Source: Talinum fruticosum
Lineage: Eukaryota > Streptophyta > Magnoliopsida > Caryophyllales > Talinaceae
Length of the DNA: 64,000 bases
Direction: 5' to 3'
Assembly (NCBI GenBank): GCA_021018815.1
Contig: JAITYX010000084.1
Span: 2,356,001-2,420,000 of the forward strand
Under the pieces are notes generated by a model, which was not told the DNA's origin, ran no database searches, and saw only the letters and a list, made by a program, of their open reading frames with translations. Below are positions 12,227-24,712 of this stretch, piece after piece; position 1 is the stretch's first letter; every line of letters starts with the position of its first letter. A program made the translations under genes and the position numbers.

Positions 12227-13699
12227 GGAAGGTTTGCTCGTGGAGAGTCTAAGTCGCCCTAGAGGAGGGGTGATTAGGGTGATGGAGAAAATTAAACGAT
12301 TTTTGCAACAAATCGGCTAAACAACAGATTCTAAGTTTAGATTGGACTCGGAAAAGTGATAACATAGATTTATGTGGAAACCCTCCCGGGGCGAGAAAAC
12401 CACGGACGTTGCTAATCCAAGCACCAAGTCAAATCCACTATTTTCAATCCAAAAATACAAGGACTGACTCTACCGAATTGCTCCCTTAAACAATTCCTTA
12501 CAATGTTTTCCTAGACTCGAAGCTCCCTTATCCGATAGAGTACTTCTAACCGAGGTAACCTTTACAATTAAGGACAAGCGAGTTAAGCTAACCCTTATAG
12601 CTTAGTCAAGGGACCTTACTCAAAAGTAAGAAAAGAGTGTGACTGATTATAAGACTTTCTTTACAACTTAGAAAATATTAAATACGAGACTTAGAGTTGT
12701 AAATAGAAGATTGAATAATAAATTCAGCTCAAGCAATGTGTTTTGCAATAGGTTCAACAAGCTATTAAGCAATCTTCTAGTCTTGTGAGGTGGCTTTTAT
12801 TTATATACAACCAGGCAGAGTGACCATTGAGTCTTGGCTCGGAGGGAAGTCTTCGATAACCGTTGTAATGTGCTCTTCGAGTCACTCATAAAAGATACGT
12901 TGGGATGTCAACGTTGTGCAATGGCTCTTGGCTCCAAAGATAGTCCGAGTCACTTGGTGGTGATCGATAGTTGTGGTGGAAATCACCATTAATCCTAGAG
13001 TTGGAGTTTTCCAGTTTTGGAAACACACAACTACGAGACGATGTCCGAGCCATGTCTAGAAGTAGATAAACCTTGTATACTAGTGGTTAGAAGCCGGTTG
13101 CTTTTGTATTTCAAAAATAAGTTAGCTTCGTTTGAATAACCTACCAAAGCAAACCACATTGGTTCTTAAAGTATAAAATACTTTGGTCCAAGATTAGGCA
13201 CGAGATAATAATTAAAGTAGCACAATTAAAAGCTTAATTATCTTTGGCCTCGAAGAATGAAATTTTACGAGTCTAATATTCAATATGCTCAAATTACATG
13301 CGAGTCGATCCTAAGGATGATCAAGTAGAGAGAATAAAATATCGAGTATAATAACTTGATGCTGGTCAAATAATTCTCAAGGAAATAAACTGACTTAGAA
13401 TAATGAATTAACATTGTAATTCTCTTTGCATTGAAATACACAGTTAGTGCTTAGAATAAAAGTGTTAGAGAAATTGTTGAGCATGCGATAGTTCGAGTGA
13501 TGTCCGAATGACTCGAAACATCGGTGTAGGAGATATGCAATAAGGTGCTTTACGAGTCGAGTCAAAATAAAATGAAAACTTATACAAGAGTTTCTATAAT
13601 GCTCAGAATAACTTGAAATCAAAACTTGAGAGAGATGGGATTTATACCGAGTCTTCATGTAATACTCGGAATGACTTACGGTTAGAAACTAAGTCTTCA
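12227..13699 (-). repeat. solo LTR of the Sirevirus family, 1473 bp
   Basis: Nearly full-length match to the Sirevirus 5' LTR (9204-10680), with no internal region attached and a perfect 5-bp duplication TCCCC on both sides (12222-12226, 13700-13704). This is the expected product of recombination between the two LTRs of a complete element. Confidence 0.9.
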
Positions 13700-13704
13700 T
13701 CCCC

Positions 13705-15624
13705 CATCATAACTCCTTGCTTGTCCCCAAGCAAGTACAAGAGTCAAACAAATCTAAATTACCCAAAAAGAAAATAAATGGACTCAAGAAGAAATAAAAA
13801 AACTCAAGTTAAAAAGAAAACTCTATTTATACACCCTCCTTATGTAAGCAACGGTAGAGTTCTCTAACAACTATGTCTAACCAAGAATATCCCGCAAATG
13901 ATGAAAACCATTAAGCACAAGTAAGAGGGAAGTTTTCAAAAAGATTTCTAAGAATCACACGACCAAGATCAAATCAGTCACCCCCAATCTCTAATGATAG
14001 CAAGTTGGTACATGTATGAGTATGAAACTAGAAAGATTGAGAGCAAACCTCACTTTAGGTAAGTGAAAACACTCCTTTCATGTGTTTGAAAATATATAAC
14101 AATGAAGGTTCTCTCAATACTCCCTCCAAAGAAACAATCTATCATATGCTTGCTAAGAATCTCAACTCTCCACCATGAGTGTGCAAATGCAAATGACAAT
14201 CAAGAGGTCTTTCTAAGGGTTGCAACGGGGCTAGGGGCTAAGGGTATGGAGTGGAAAATTATTTGGGTAAAGTCAAGCTAAAAGCCAAACTTGGAGCTAA
14301 GTCATCAAATATCTCATATATACAATCCTAACTACTTATAAACATTCAAAACAAACCTGAAAAAGCCTATTGGAAACCACCTTAAATCTACACAAGCCAA
14401 TGCCAAAACACTTTATTTCTTCTTTGTTGATTTTTTCTATTTCATATTTCTGATTTTGTTTTTCGTTTTTCTCAACTTTTTTTCTTTGTGAATGGCAAAA
14501 CAAACAAATTTATAATACTAGGCAAGTTTCCAATTTCTAACCAAAATGAAACTACATAAGTGTAGAACATTTCAAGACTTGAATTTCACAACTAAACCAC
14601 AAAATGTACCACAATCAACCCATATCACACTTAAAATACTCCAAGTAATGGCTTAAGGGTAGAAGAAATGTATTTAGTCAAGCCTTGCTAATGTAGGTTC
14701 AATCAAAAGAGTGGTTAAATGCTAGAAAAAGGCTAAAAGCGGTAATTGATACATGAAAGGGTGACGTTTTTGCCCATGTAGCTTACAAAATGAACAAATG
14801 AATGCCACTATCATATTGTTAATGCAAATGTAAATTGCGGTTTTGAAGAGATTCAAAGCAAGTTCTATAGATTACAACCAAGGTAGACTCACACATGGAA
14901 AACATGAGAGTAATAGAAATGATTATTATTTTAAGGCTTAGTGGTCTCACGGGTTAAGGCTCAACAACCAATCCTAATTCAAGATGTTCCACATGCCAAA
15001 CTCACACCAAAATATCAAGAAAGGTAATCAATCATCTCTATTAAAGTGCAATCCTAAACCAAGATTCTCTTACAAACTCTTTTAAAAAACTTTTATTCAC
15101 AAATGGGTTATATAAGATCAAACCAAGTCAAAAGAAAAACTACCTAGCCTAAGAATCATCGCCTGAGGATTTATTCACTAACCTCAAGTGTAGCCTAATT
15201 TTTCATCAATTTTTCTTTTTTCTGATCTTCTAAATTTTTTATATTAAATCAATAAAAACTACCCCTACATGCAGCCTAAATGAAAATGCAAAACTTAGAA
15301 ATCCCAAAAAGAAAGTAAAAACAAAAGAAAACTTAAAAAAAAAAAACTAAGACAACAAAGCTAAAGTAAATGCAACTATATACAACTATATGGATGTAAA
15401 TGCAACTATATACATCATTTTCTATGTACACCAATCTTCACCAATCAAATGAATGTAAAACCCTTCCCATATGCTAGGAGACAACATTGTCCTCAATGCA
15501 ATTAAGAATCAATATGATGGGAGGAGAACAAGAAAGAACAATCACTCTTTTGGTGCACATATAATGGTAACTTTTATGCACAATGCAAACAACCAAAAAA
15601 TTATTTAAAAAAGAAAAGAAATCA
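13705..15624. other. non-coding 3' internal region of the gag-protease element
   Basis: About 1.9 kb of AT-rich sequence with no coding region or pol motif in any frame. In a full gypsy element this space would hold or follow RT, RNase H and integrase. It contains short A-rich and CAAG-rich runs but no clear tandem repeat. Confidence 0.6.
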
Positions 15625-16848
15625 CCTTGGGTTGCCTCCCAAGCAGCGTTTCTTTAAGATCATTAGCTAGACCTAGCTCCAATTATTCGTCTAAGGCAAG
15701 AGGATAAACCGGAAGGAAAGGTGACTTCTCGATCCCTCCTTTGTCACTTCAAAATCGAACTCATGTAAACGAGGGACCATTGGAGAAAGAAATAATGCTC
15801 GTCCTTCTTAAACATGGGGTACTTCCAAATAGCCTTATCAAGGATCACTACTGTCATAGGCGAGTCATCATCGAGACAGGCCACCATCACATAATTCACA
15901 TTTAACCTCCCAATTGAGGTCCAAATGAATAGCTCCGAAGCATGGAGCATCAACCAAAGTGAGCTTCAACCTAGCACACTCATTTAAACAAACTTCATTA
16001 AAAACATAGGGCATGAACTTGTCAAGTGTTGGCAAAGGAAATTTTTCAACCCCTACCACTTTAGCGTTGACAAGATCATGTCCTTCATGTAAAGGTTTAT
16101 CATAAGCTATTTCATCAATCACCTCAACACCACAACATTCAACAAAATTGGGGGCAACATCATTATTCTCAAAGAAATCAAATTCAGCGTGATGCTCCCC
16201 GCATCAAAGGTCAATCTCCCCTTTTCACATCAATCTTACACCCAATAGTAGCCAAGAAAGGCTTCCCAAGAATGATTTGGGTGTGGGTATCCTCAACCAT
16301 AACAAGAATTAAAAAGTCCACAAGCACAAAGAAATCATCAATTTTGACGGGAATGTCCTCTAAAATACCCAAAGGATATGTCGGAGGACTATCCGCTAAT
16401 TGAAGAGAAATAGTGGCGGGCATCAACTTCCCTAAGTCTAATTTCTTGCATAAAGAGTAGGGTATCAAGCTCACTCTTGAGCCTAAATCACATAAAGCAC
16501 GATTAATGGACCCATTCGGGATGGGATGAAAAAATACCCTAGATTTTTAAGCTTTTTAGGAAGCTTATTTTAGACCACTACACTACATTCCTCACTCAAT
16601 GCAATAGTCTCATACTCATTCAATGTCCTCTTTTTGGAGAGGATCTCTTTAAAAAATATAGCATACAAGAGCGTTTGAGTCAAAGCATCAAAGAAAAGGA
16701 TGTTGATATTGCATTTCTTAAGTATCTTCAAAAACTTCCCAAATTTCTTATCAAGCTTAGCCTTAGCTAATATTTGAGAAGAAAGGCAAAGGTGGAACAT
16801 ATGGCTTAGGGGAAAGAGTTTTGGGTGCTTCACTCCCATGCTTGACAT
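15625..16848 (-). pseudogene. gypsy protease and flanking Gag-Pol segment
   Basis: Minus strand. At 16848-16570 a segment with AKLDKKFGKFLKILKK and KEILSKKRTLNEYETIALSE matches the stretch between Gag and protease in Athila/Tat polyproteins. At 16474-16211 SLIPYSLCKKLDLGKL and TQIILGKPFLATIGCKIDV form the C-terminal half of a retropepsin-like protease; the active-site aspartate region is not clear. At 16122-15744 further reading frames follow (KFPLPTLDKFMPYVFNEVC). The coding ends near 15632 with LLGRQPK, a motif usually seen at the end of such polyproteins. RT and integrase are absent between protease and this end. Confidence 0.7.
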
Positions 16849-16859
16849 ATCTTCACCAC

Positions 16860-18272
16860 TTAAATCATTTGACTTATTAGGAGTTTTATCATGGTCATTC
16901 TCAATTCTCTCAACATCAATAACAACACGGGGACCTTCAAGATGTTTTTGACTCCGTAAGATAATGGCATTGTATTGTTCCTTAAGGTTAATCTCAGGTT
17001 GGCTAGGAGCTTACTCAAAGGACTAGAGGAAGAGCTAGCTTGGCTGGCAATATGAGTTTCATGCATTTTATTATGGGTGGCTAAATGTCAAATTTTGTAG
17101 CCAATCGCTTGATAATCTCGTCTTGATTTTGTTGAGCCACTAGCATGTTTTCCATCATGAGCTCCAAGTTTGTCTTTTGCGGCACTTATGGTTGGGTAAG
17201 TCTTTGGAATCCGGGGCCAGCTCATCTTTGGACTTGTTGTTGACCCATGGGATGGTTATTTCGGTAGGAAAAATTAGGGTGATACCTCAATCTCGAGTTA
17301 TAAAAATTGAAAAAAGGGTCAATGTTTGGGCTCGGGTTTGGTTTGCCAACAAAATTGGCTTGGTCGAGTTGGTTTATTACTAGAAATATCCATAGGACAA
17401 AATAAAGTCTCATGCTCATAAGAATTACATGAAGCACATGGAAGGGGAGAGGCAACATTTACATTTAAACGAGTCCATTGCTCGATGAAGGTGTGGAGCT
17501 CATCAACGAACTTGCTCATAATGTTCCCTCCGGTCGTCGCAAGAATGGTAGGTTTCAATTGATCGTCAACCCCATAGTAGAAAGCTTGAATGGGAACCTA
17601 TGGCTCAAATCCATGTTGGGGGCATTGGCGAAGGAGATCCTTGAACCTTTCCCATGTATGATATAGTGTCTTATCCGGCTCTTGAGCAAAAGTTGAAATT
17701 TGGTTCCTCAAGCTTGTCAACTTGCTTGGTGGGAAGTATTTCGCTAAGAATGCACTTGCAAGTTGATAAAAAATGCCTATAGAATTTGTCGGAAGAGAGT
17801 CTAACCACTCCCATGCCTTTCGTTCAAGTGAAAATGGAAACAATCATAGCTTAATTGCATCTAGTGAAGCCCGACTCGCCTTGAAAGTATCACAAGCTTG
17901 GCCAAATATGTAAAGATGTCGGTTGGGGTCCTCATTGGGGAGGCCATGGAAAGAAACGACCGTCACCAAGTTTATAAGAGAATTTTTCAGCTCGAAATCA
18001 TTTGCCGCCACATTTGGACCATTGATGGCTGTTGGTGGATTAGTGACTTTGGTTGTCACATACTGATCAAAAGTTCTTCTTTCTTCACCGACCATTTTGG
18101 GCTTTTGCTTGGAGTTTGCTTCTTGCTTTTTCCAAGCCTTCTCTAGCCTTTGCTTCTTCCATCTAGAGCGAAAGGTTCGCTCAATTTCAAGATCAAACTC
18201 GAATAATTGAGCTTTTTGCATGCAAGGAGATAAATCTAGCAAGAACAAAAATAAAATTACCAACGCAATCAA
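16860..18272 (-). pseudogene. gypsy gag of the non-autonomous element
   Basis: Minus-strand Gag. At 18272-17844 NDFELKNSLINLV and GLPNEDPNRHLYIFGQACDT match the start of the retrotransposon Gag capsid domain. At 17843-17598 FPFSLERKAWEWLDSLP, FLAKYFPPSK and LRNQISTFAQEPDKTLY continue it. At 17558-17222 CASCNSYEHETLFCP forms one CCHC zinc knuckle (C-x2-C-x4-H-x4-C), which would bind RNA. Frames change at several points, so Gag is broken. The good Gag conservation beside missing pol fits a non-autonomous element. Confidence 0.8.
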
Positions 18273-18335
18273 AATAGAAAAAAATAAAACACTTAGTCAA
18301 TTGAGAGTATTCGTCTAATGTCTACTAAGGATAGA

Positions 18336-18354
18336 GTCCCCAACAACGGCGTCA
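18336..18354 (-). promoter_or_regulatory. primer-binding site, Asp-tRNA type
   Basis: The minus strand reads TGACGCCGTTGTTGGGGAC, five bases inside the 5' LTR. It resembles the Asp-tRNA-complementary site TGGCGCCGTTGCCGGGGA of Athila/Tat elements. Confidence 0.75.
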
Positions 18355-18359
18355 AAAAC

Positions 18360-19526
18360 TTAACAGGCTGTAAGCACATGGTGTATGGTTGTAATAAGTC
18401 ATGTTGGATCCAAAAGGGCTCAATCTAGCAACGCAATGAACTAGCACTTTACTCAATTGTTAAGGAAATCGGGTTTTTTGAGTTGGTTGTTTGCTAAACT
18501 AATTGTAAATATTAAAACCTAATTTGTGTAATCATTCTTTCAATTGAATCAAGGATCGATAGTCAAAATAATTCTACCGCTCTTTCGATGCTTAATAGAG
18601 TTGATCTAATTAGCCTATCAAACAACTTTCGTATGCCTCTTAAGTTAATCAAAGTTAAAGATTTCAAATTATCAAAGTGATCCCCTAATTTACTAGTCTT
18701 TTCCTAAATTTCATAAACTAGGAAAGTTGGTTATCGGATTATTCAATTTCACTTTTCAGTACTTCATAGATTAATCTCAAATTACAAGTATTCAAGGCGT
18801 TAAAAATACTCATAAACATGAAAAACACAACTTTCTATTGATTCAAAATAAGAATTTAAACATAAATAATAAAAATCTATTTAAACATCATTGTTTCGGA
18901 TTACTAATCCCGGATAACAAAAGTCTACTCTCACATGATTATTGAAAGCTTAATAAAAATTCTAAACATTGTAATCATACCTCAAACAACAAGAATGAAG
19001 AACTAGGTTAATGGCCTTAAAGAACTCCACTTTAATCTCTCGACTTCAAATGAAAATTCCTTCGAAGTTGCCTCAATCTTCTTCTTCAATCATCAAAATG
19101 TGTTTTTGATTTGATGTGGACGATGAAGGGATAATATATGGATGGAGTTTTCCCATGGATGCTTGCAGTTCTTTAAGTTAAATAGCCGAAATCGACAATC
19201 AAAACACCCAAAACCGTCGAATTCGAGCAGCCACGCAGAAAATGCAGAAAAAGAGCCACTTCGGGCCGCCGGAGTGGGCTCTGTCTAACTTTCTCGCCTT
19301 TGAATTTTTCTACCACGATTTGGGGGTCCATAGAGGAGGTCCGTGGTCAACTTGTTTTTACCAGAAATTTAGGAAATGGGGTCGTTTTGGCCTCAAAACC
19401 TACAAATTTGCATGGAAAACAACAACACCAATTATAATATGGAAGTATGGATATAAATAAAATACTTAAAGCATAATAATCCACTACCGAAATTCCCTAA
19501 AAATCAAGCCAAAATATGCTCTTATC
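18360..19526 (-). repeat. 5' LTR of the gag-protease element
   Basis: Pairs with 10972-12218. Its right end ATGCTCTTATCA is intact and followed by the target duplication CATCA; its left end has lost the exact TGATAA. Confidence 0.85.
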
Positions 19527-19531
19527 ACATC

Positions 19532-20600
19532 ATGAGTGATATTCATGGTGGGGAATGCGGACCCCATATGAATGGAAGAATGTTGGTTAAGAAAATCCAG
19601 AGGTTATGATATTATTAGTCAACCATGGTAGCGGATCGTTATGAATTTGTTAAGAGATGTCACAAGTGTTAAGTGTATGCAAACTTGTAGCACCAACCAC
19701 CTTCTTTTTAACGACACCTACATCACCCTAGCCATTTTGAGTTTGGGGCATTGACATCATCGACAAAGTGACCCTTAAAGTAATGGGTGGTCGTGTTAGT
19801 AGCAATTGACTACTTTACTAAGTTGGTCGAAGCAGCCTCCTATACAACCCTCACATCGAAACACGTGGCGAAGTTCATAACTCGCAACATTATCTATCAA
19901 TATAGGGTACCACATGAGTTAATTAGTGACCACGATAGTCACTTCAAGAAGGAAGTAATTGACCTACTAGATAGGCACAAAATCAGACACCATAGATCTT
20001 CTCCCTATCGCCCTCAAACCAACGGAGCGATCGAGGTCGCTAACAAGAATATTCGCAAGATAATAGAGCAAATGTTTGTCGGTTATAAGGATTGGCCTAA
20101 CAAATTGCCCTTCGCTTTATGGGTTACCGGACCTCCATTAGAACCTCAATGAGAGCAACACCCTACTCCCTAGTATATGGTATAGAAGCAGTCCTTCCAA
20201 TAGAAATTGTCATTCCTTCATTACAAATCATTGCAAAACGTCATATTCATGAAGCGAGAATAGGCTAAGGCACGCTACGAGGAGTTAGCGTTGCTACATG
20301 AAAGATGCTTAAATGTTCTACATAATGTCCAAATATACCAAGCGCGTTATCAAGGGAATTTAATAAGAAGGTTAAGTCTTGTAATTTGTAGATTGGAGAT
20401 TTGGTCCTTAAAGAGATTAGGGCACCAATTCCGGATCCTTGAGGAAAATTTAGGTCCAACTACCGGGGCCTATTCATACTCGATCCAATACTGCTAGGAA
20501 GTGTAGTTAAACCGACCGATTTGGATGGTGAAGAAATCTTTCAATATACAAACTTGGATTAGTTAAAGAATACTATTTTTAGCATGACGAGTTCCCGTAA
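19532..20600 (+). pseudogene. gypsy integrase (E1)
   Basis: Plus-strand integrase remnant. Near 19640-19680 RYEFVKRCHKC gives the end of the HHCC zinc finger. Near 19745 WGIDIID carries the first catalytic aspartate. The reading frame 19787-20152 includes IDYFTKLVEAAS, HELISDHDSHFKKE (second aspartate) and PYRPQTNGAIEVANKNI (catalytic glutamate), ending PNKLPFALW. Further decayed sequence (YSLVYG, VLPIEI, RYQGNL) runs to about 20600 and matches the minus-strand copy at 38690-39170. Frameshifts before 19787 and at 20130 inactivate it. Confidence 0.85.
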
Positions 20601-20983
20601 TTTGCTAAGCCCAGCCTACCCAAGCCGTGTCTTGGCGGCGTTAGCCACCATTCGGACAACGGCGGTCCGGCCGGACCACGAAATTCTTCTAATTAGTATC
20701 TTGTATTTAGTTGTTATTTTTGGGCGGTTCAATCTAGCGGTCCATTAATTAATTAATTCCTCTAAGTGAGCAACAAAATAAATGAAGCATAAAAGTGAGC
20801 ATAAAACTTAACTTTTACTTTATTATTATTAATAAATAGTAAGCCTACTACTTACCCGAATATATAGCTAAATAAAAGGGAAATAAAACAAGCATACTAC
20901 TTCAAAAATAAATTTTTCTAAAGAGGCAAAACTAAAGACATCCCTAATTCTTATTTCTTCCTAATTTTAGCCTTAGTCAATTT
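20601..20983. other. spacer between pol and antisense gene 2 (E1)
   Basis: AT-rich non-coding sequence shared in inverted form with 38277-38690 of element C (for example TTAGCTATGTATTCGGGTAA there). This is the zone where the sense pol and the antisense gene meet tail to tail. Confidence 0.55.
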
Positions 20984-22535
20984 TTACTTTTTCCTTTTTG
21001 CATTGCTAAACTCAGTTGCATCCTCCCGGGTTCGTTTCTTCGATGTCTCAATCCTCCGAGCTCTTCTCTCCTCGGCTTCTTTAGCTTCGACCTCCCTCCT
21101 ACGAGCTCATTCGTTTATTTGTGGGACCACTTCACGAATATGAAGAGGCGCTGCAATACGGATAACTCCTCTTGGGTCGCGTTGTCGAACCTAGGTCGAT
21201 TGTGTTCAACCTCTTTTATCCATTCCGAGATAAAATTCACATATCATAGTAGATCACTTATCCGCACATTTTAGCAACCTCAGCATTTTTGTCCGATAAT
21301 CAATCCATGTTGGAACCCGCCTTAAGCCGCCAAAGCTCGCAAATAGTTCTAAAGACGCAGGTGAGATGCAATCTAGGTAAGGGATCTCCTGGACCCATCC
21401 CATTTGCTGCATAACGCGGTCGGGGAAGTAGTACGTATTGGTTTCCAAATCCAACAAATGTACAAAAGGATGTTGTTCGAGTTGTGTCCTAAACCAGGAC
21501 ACCCTTCAATGTTTGATGTACCACTTGATTGGATGACCGGCTCTTAACCTAGCTTCCCACCCAGGAGCTTCATGGTCGATCAAAGTACTCGGTTGTTACC
21601 GTTGGCTGAATTGCGTAGCTACGTATTGATCCGCTCTTGCCGGTGCTCGTACCAACATATGGTGCTCTATCAACCGAGATCTATACACAACACATAGTAA
21701 AATTCTTAGGGTCCTGCACAGTCAAATTCATCATTATGTACGACCCAACAAGAGCAAAATCCAAAATATTAAAAAGAGAAAGACCCAAAGCGAGAGGACT
21801 TTTAGCCTCGCGAGAGCCGGACTCCCACTTCCCGGTCGGCGCCGCTAACCTAGTCTCATCGGCTGATCCCCGAGTAATCATCCTTGTTACCTGCAATAAT
21901 AGGGAGTTGCCCGCAAAGTTCTCATTTGGATTTGCTTCAACCCGATCCATCCCAACAATTGTTTCTACAACGATCAACGGAGTAAGGGAGCGGTGATCCT
22001 TGAAGCTGCTCGGTAAAGTTCAATAGTGTAGCACATGCAATGTTCCTCCGGCCTCCAACTAATTGGAAATCGCCTATCGGGTAAGTGATTATGACCCGAT
22101 GTGTTTGCATGTGTGCACGACTCGAAGAATGCATTAGGTGGTAGTATGACATAAGATTCATTAGATCCACCTCGTCTCTTATGAGAATCTAACTTATATT
22201 CCTTAAAAGATGCTTATATGTTTCATACATATTGATAGAAGGCGTCAGAACCACATGATTGGTCCGACGATGAATACCTAGGATGGCATGAAATTCTTCA
22301 GGAAGAGGACATAATTCTCTATCCCCAAAGCTAAAGACATGGTATTTTGGATCCCAAAAGGCCATTGCAGCCCTTAGAAGAGTCCGAGTAGACTTTCACC
22401 TGCTGAATACTAAATAGGGTATTCAATCCATATTGGGAGAATCCTACTTTATCAACCTCGGTCATCTTGTGCATCTAAGGGGACAATTCGAGTTACGAAA
22501 TTCATCTTTGAAAGAAAAAAGGAACACAAAGGCAT
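20984..22535 (-). pseudogene. antisense gene 2, DUF7745-like (E1 copy)
   Basis: Reading frame on the strand opposite to E1. It starts at an ATG at 22535 (MPLCSFFL), about 90 bp downstream of a TATA box at 22621-22630. Recognisable segments are AFWDPKYHVFSFGDRELCPL then PEEFHAILGIHRR near 22290-22400, YYHLPPNAFFESC near 22120, and NTYYFPDRVMQQMGWVQEIP at 21254-21502. The end at 20984 is highly basic (KEAEERRARRIETSKKRT, SNAKRKK), like a nuclear localisation signal. The FWDP...FGDRELCPL...EEFHAILG pattern resembles DUF7745 proteins of plant retrotransposons. The homologue at 36603-38186 has the same order and length. Several frameshifts break this copy. Function is unknown. Confidence 0.65.
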
Positions 22536-22620
22536 TGGGGATTTTTCTTAGGAACTGTTTTTCTCAATGAGTTGCAAAGCAGATTTGGAGGTGTAATTTT
22601 TAATGACCGGTTGCGGGGTC

Positions 22621-22630
22621 CTTTTTATAG
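22621..22630 (-). promoter_or_regulatory. TATA box of antisense gene 2 (E1 copy)
   Basis: The minus strand reads CTATAAAAAG with GGACC following. The same CTATAAAAAGGA stands before the element C copy at 36569-36580, so it is conserved between two old copies. Confidence 0.6.
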
Positions 22631-22973
22631 CGGATTCTATTACCAAAGTCCTTCTCCATCACGTCACTGCAGTAAGCCAAAGCACCGGACCGTAGGTTGC
22701 CCAGCGCTGGCCGATTTGCTTTAATTTTTCGGCCCAAGCACTCCTTGGGCAAAATTTTAGTTTTCTCGCTTCGGCCCATTTAGGCCACGCGTTAATATTT
22801 TTGGACCGTGCACTTAACATTCCTAATTTTTCATTTTATTATTTTCTTTTGGGGTTAATGGGGGATAGTGCAATTTTTGTTTTTATTTGTCTTTGCAATT
22901 TTTCTTTAGAATTTTTTCGCATCATATAAATAAAAGAAAGCATTTTTGGAATTGAGTCTTTGCATTCATCTCA

Positions 22974-24330
22974 TCACATAGAGTCAAATGGTACAAAATT
23001 AATATTAACTAAAAGCACCCTATAAGGAGTTAATGAATCTTCATCATCGGAGGCATCATCTAAGATATAATTGCCAAAGTCCTCCAAGATTGAAGTGAAA
23101 ACTTGTCTGTCCCCACCAGCCTGCGAGGACCTAGCCCGAGTAGTCCTAAGTTGATTGAGAAGTTTCATGAGATGGCCCTCTATATGACATCCGATGAAAA
23201 TCGAACGAGGTTATTGTGAGGGTCAAGCGCTTGTAGAGGCATGACATCCGAGATAGGCCTCGAGAGGAGTTAGGCCTAGCAGTAGAAGAACTAGGCCCAG
23301 GTGCGGATGTATTTGGCCTTGCCTCGAAGCACTATGCTTGGTGAGAACGACGGGAAGTACTCGCTCCAGTCGTTCTACTATAATGCATATGCTTGCTAGA
23401 GGGACTTGTTTGAGCACCGGAACCGCCAAGGAAACCTCCCGAGGGAGGAGACCTAGATCAATGATCCTACAAAAATAATGGAGTAATTAGCAAATCTACT
23501 AAAATCTCATGAGTAAGCACTTTCACTAACTAAAGCTCACCGAAATGTTCGGAATGTTTTTCCGATAAATAGGTCTTTGAGATCTTTAAGGGCTAATTGG
23601 AGCTTGATAGACACGGTTCGAGATTGCTCCCGATCGTACTGCAAGTTGATTATGTTAGCAAGACACTTTTAGCATGCAACTAAAATTAAAAAGTATAATA
23701 CTTTTACCCTTTTCCAATTCTTCGGAAGAGGATGCTAACATAGCATGGGACACCCAGAGTTAAGAAACTTCAACATCAAGGCTTGGAATGAAGGTGTCAC
23801 CCAGGAGAAGCTATAGAAGATAAAGTTAATTGGCCTGAGGAAATCGGCTAGCAATGGGACCAAAAGGTGACATAAATAGCAATGGTTTTTATACAACTTC
23901 CAATCATAAACTAACGGTTCCCTCGACAAGCCCAAACCCGAAGGAACAGGTAAAGTCAAGAGGCGTGATGGTAATCTCCCCAAAAGGAAGATGAAAGGTG
24001 TTGGTGGTATCCCAAAACCATTTGCTAATGCCCAGGGTAGGTTCACGCTCCTTACGGTCACATAAGAGCTAAACTCGACACTTGTTCATGATGGGTTCCA
24101 ATGGGCAATTCCTCTCCTTGAAAGTCTCGATAAATTTCCGGATAGCGTCGCTACTCCGGATAATTCTCTTCTATAAAATGGAAATCCAAGAAGATTTTAT
24201 TTAGTAGAAGCACTACTCTAAATATGCAAAGGAAGAAATTTAAGCCAACAACTTACCGAAGGAGAAATACTAAACTTGGAGTCTTATGCAAGTGAGTCTT
24301 TGGACCCAAAATGTCAACTTTATCAAATCA
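22974..24330 (-). pseudogene. antisense gene 1, plant-mobile-domain-like (E1 copy)
   Basis: Minus-strand remnant with the same exon pattern as the copies at 27700-29350 and 33331-36123. Near 24280 the end of exon 1 leads to a splice donor (TTCGGTAAGTTG). Exon 2 (about 24190-23700) contains NTFHLPFGEITITP-like sequence and SREPLVYDWKLYKNHCYL. 23429-23223 and 23168-22974 hold the C-terminal part with LEDFGNYILDDASDDEDS, an acidic stretch. Exon 1 and the promoter are mostly lost. The TFHLPFGEMTITP...FAVLSG pattern is typical of plant mobile domain (PMD) proteins. Confidence 0.6.
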
Positions 24331-24698
24331 GATTTACGAGTATGTCTTGGACTGAATTATTTAGGTAAAATACTTGAACTTTTGTGAATGTAATTATCCA
24401 CTAACGACTGTGTTAGTAAAACATGATTATGAAGCCAACCTTTAGATCAAGAGACGATCAAAGCTACGAGTAGAAAATCACAGAGCTTCGGGACTTTGAT
24501 CAAGCCAAGCTCGGGACCCCTTTACCGAAGTTCGGAACACACGCATCGCGATCGTGTCCAGAACCTCATCTCGGAGTAAAGGTTTGAAAACAACCAATTC
24601 CGGACACTACAAGTTAATCAACATTCGAAGCAATGCCTAAAAGCGACATAAGTACCCTTTAGTGTCTACTTTGACCCTTCGTCTTTCGGACTCGGTCA

Positions 24699-24712
24699 AA
24701 GTGGGGGCTAAC
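24699..24712 (+). promoter_or_regulatory. polypurine tract (E1)
   Basis: AAGTGGGGGCTAAC directly before the LTR start TGTAGACACC; the same tract stands at 30107-30120 and, inverted, at 32586-32602. Confidence 0.85.

Larger units (their letters stand above)
10972..19526 (-). mobile_element. gag-protease-only Ty3/gypsy element (non-autonomous)
   Basis: LTR retrotransposon on the minus strand. LTRs lie at 18360-19526 (5') and 10972-12218 (3'), and a perfect 5-bp duplication CATCA flanks it (10967-10971 and 19527-19531). The primer-binding site fits tRNA-Asp. Internal coding matches Athila/Tat-type gag and protease, but no RT, RNase H or integrase motif is visible in the ~4.6 kb of internal sequence left after removing the nested solo LTR. 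It therefore looks like a defective or non-autonomous derivative that would have depended on enzymes from another element. Family assignment is inferred from the tRNA-Asp site and Gag motifs. Confidence 0.8.
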
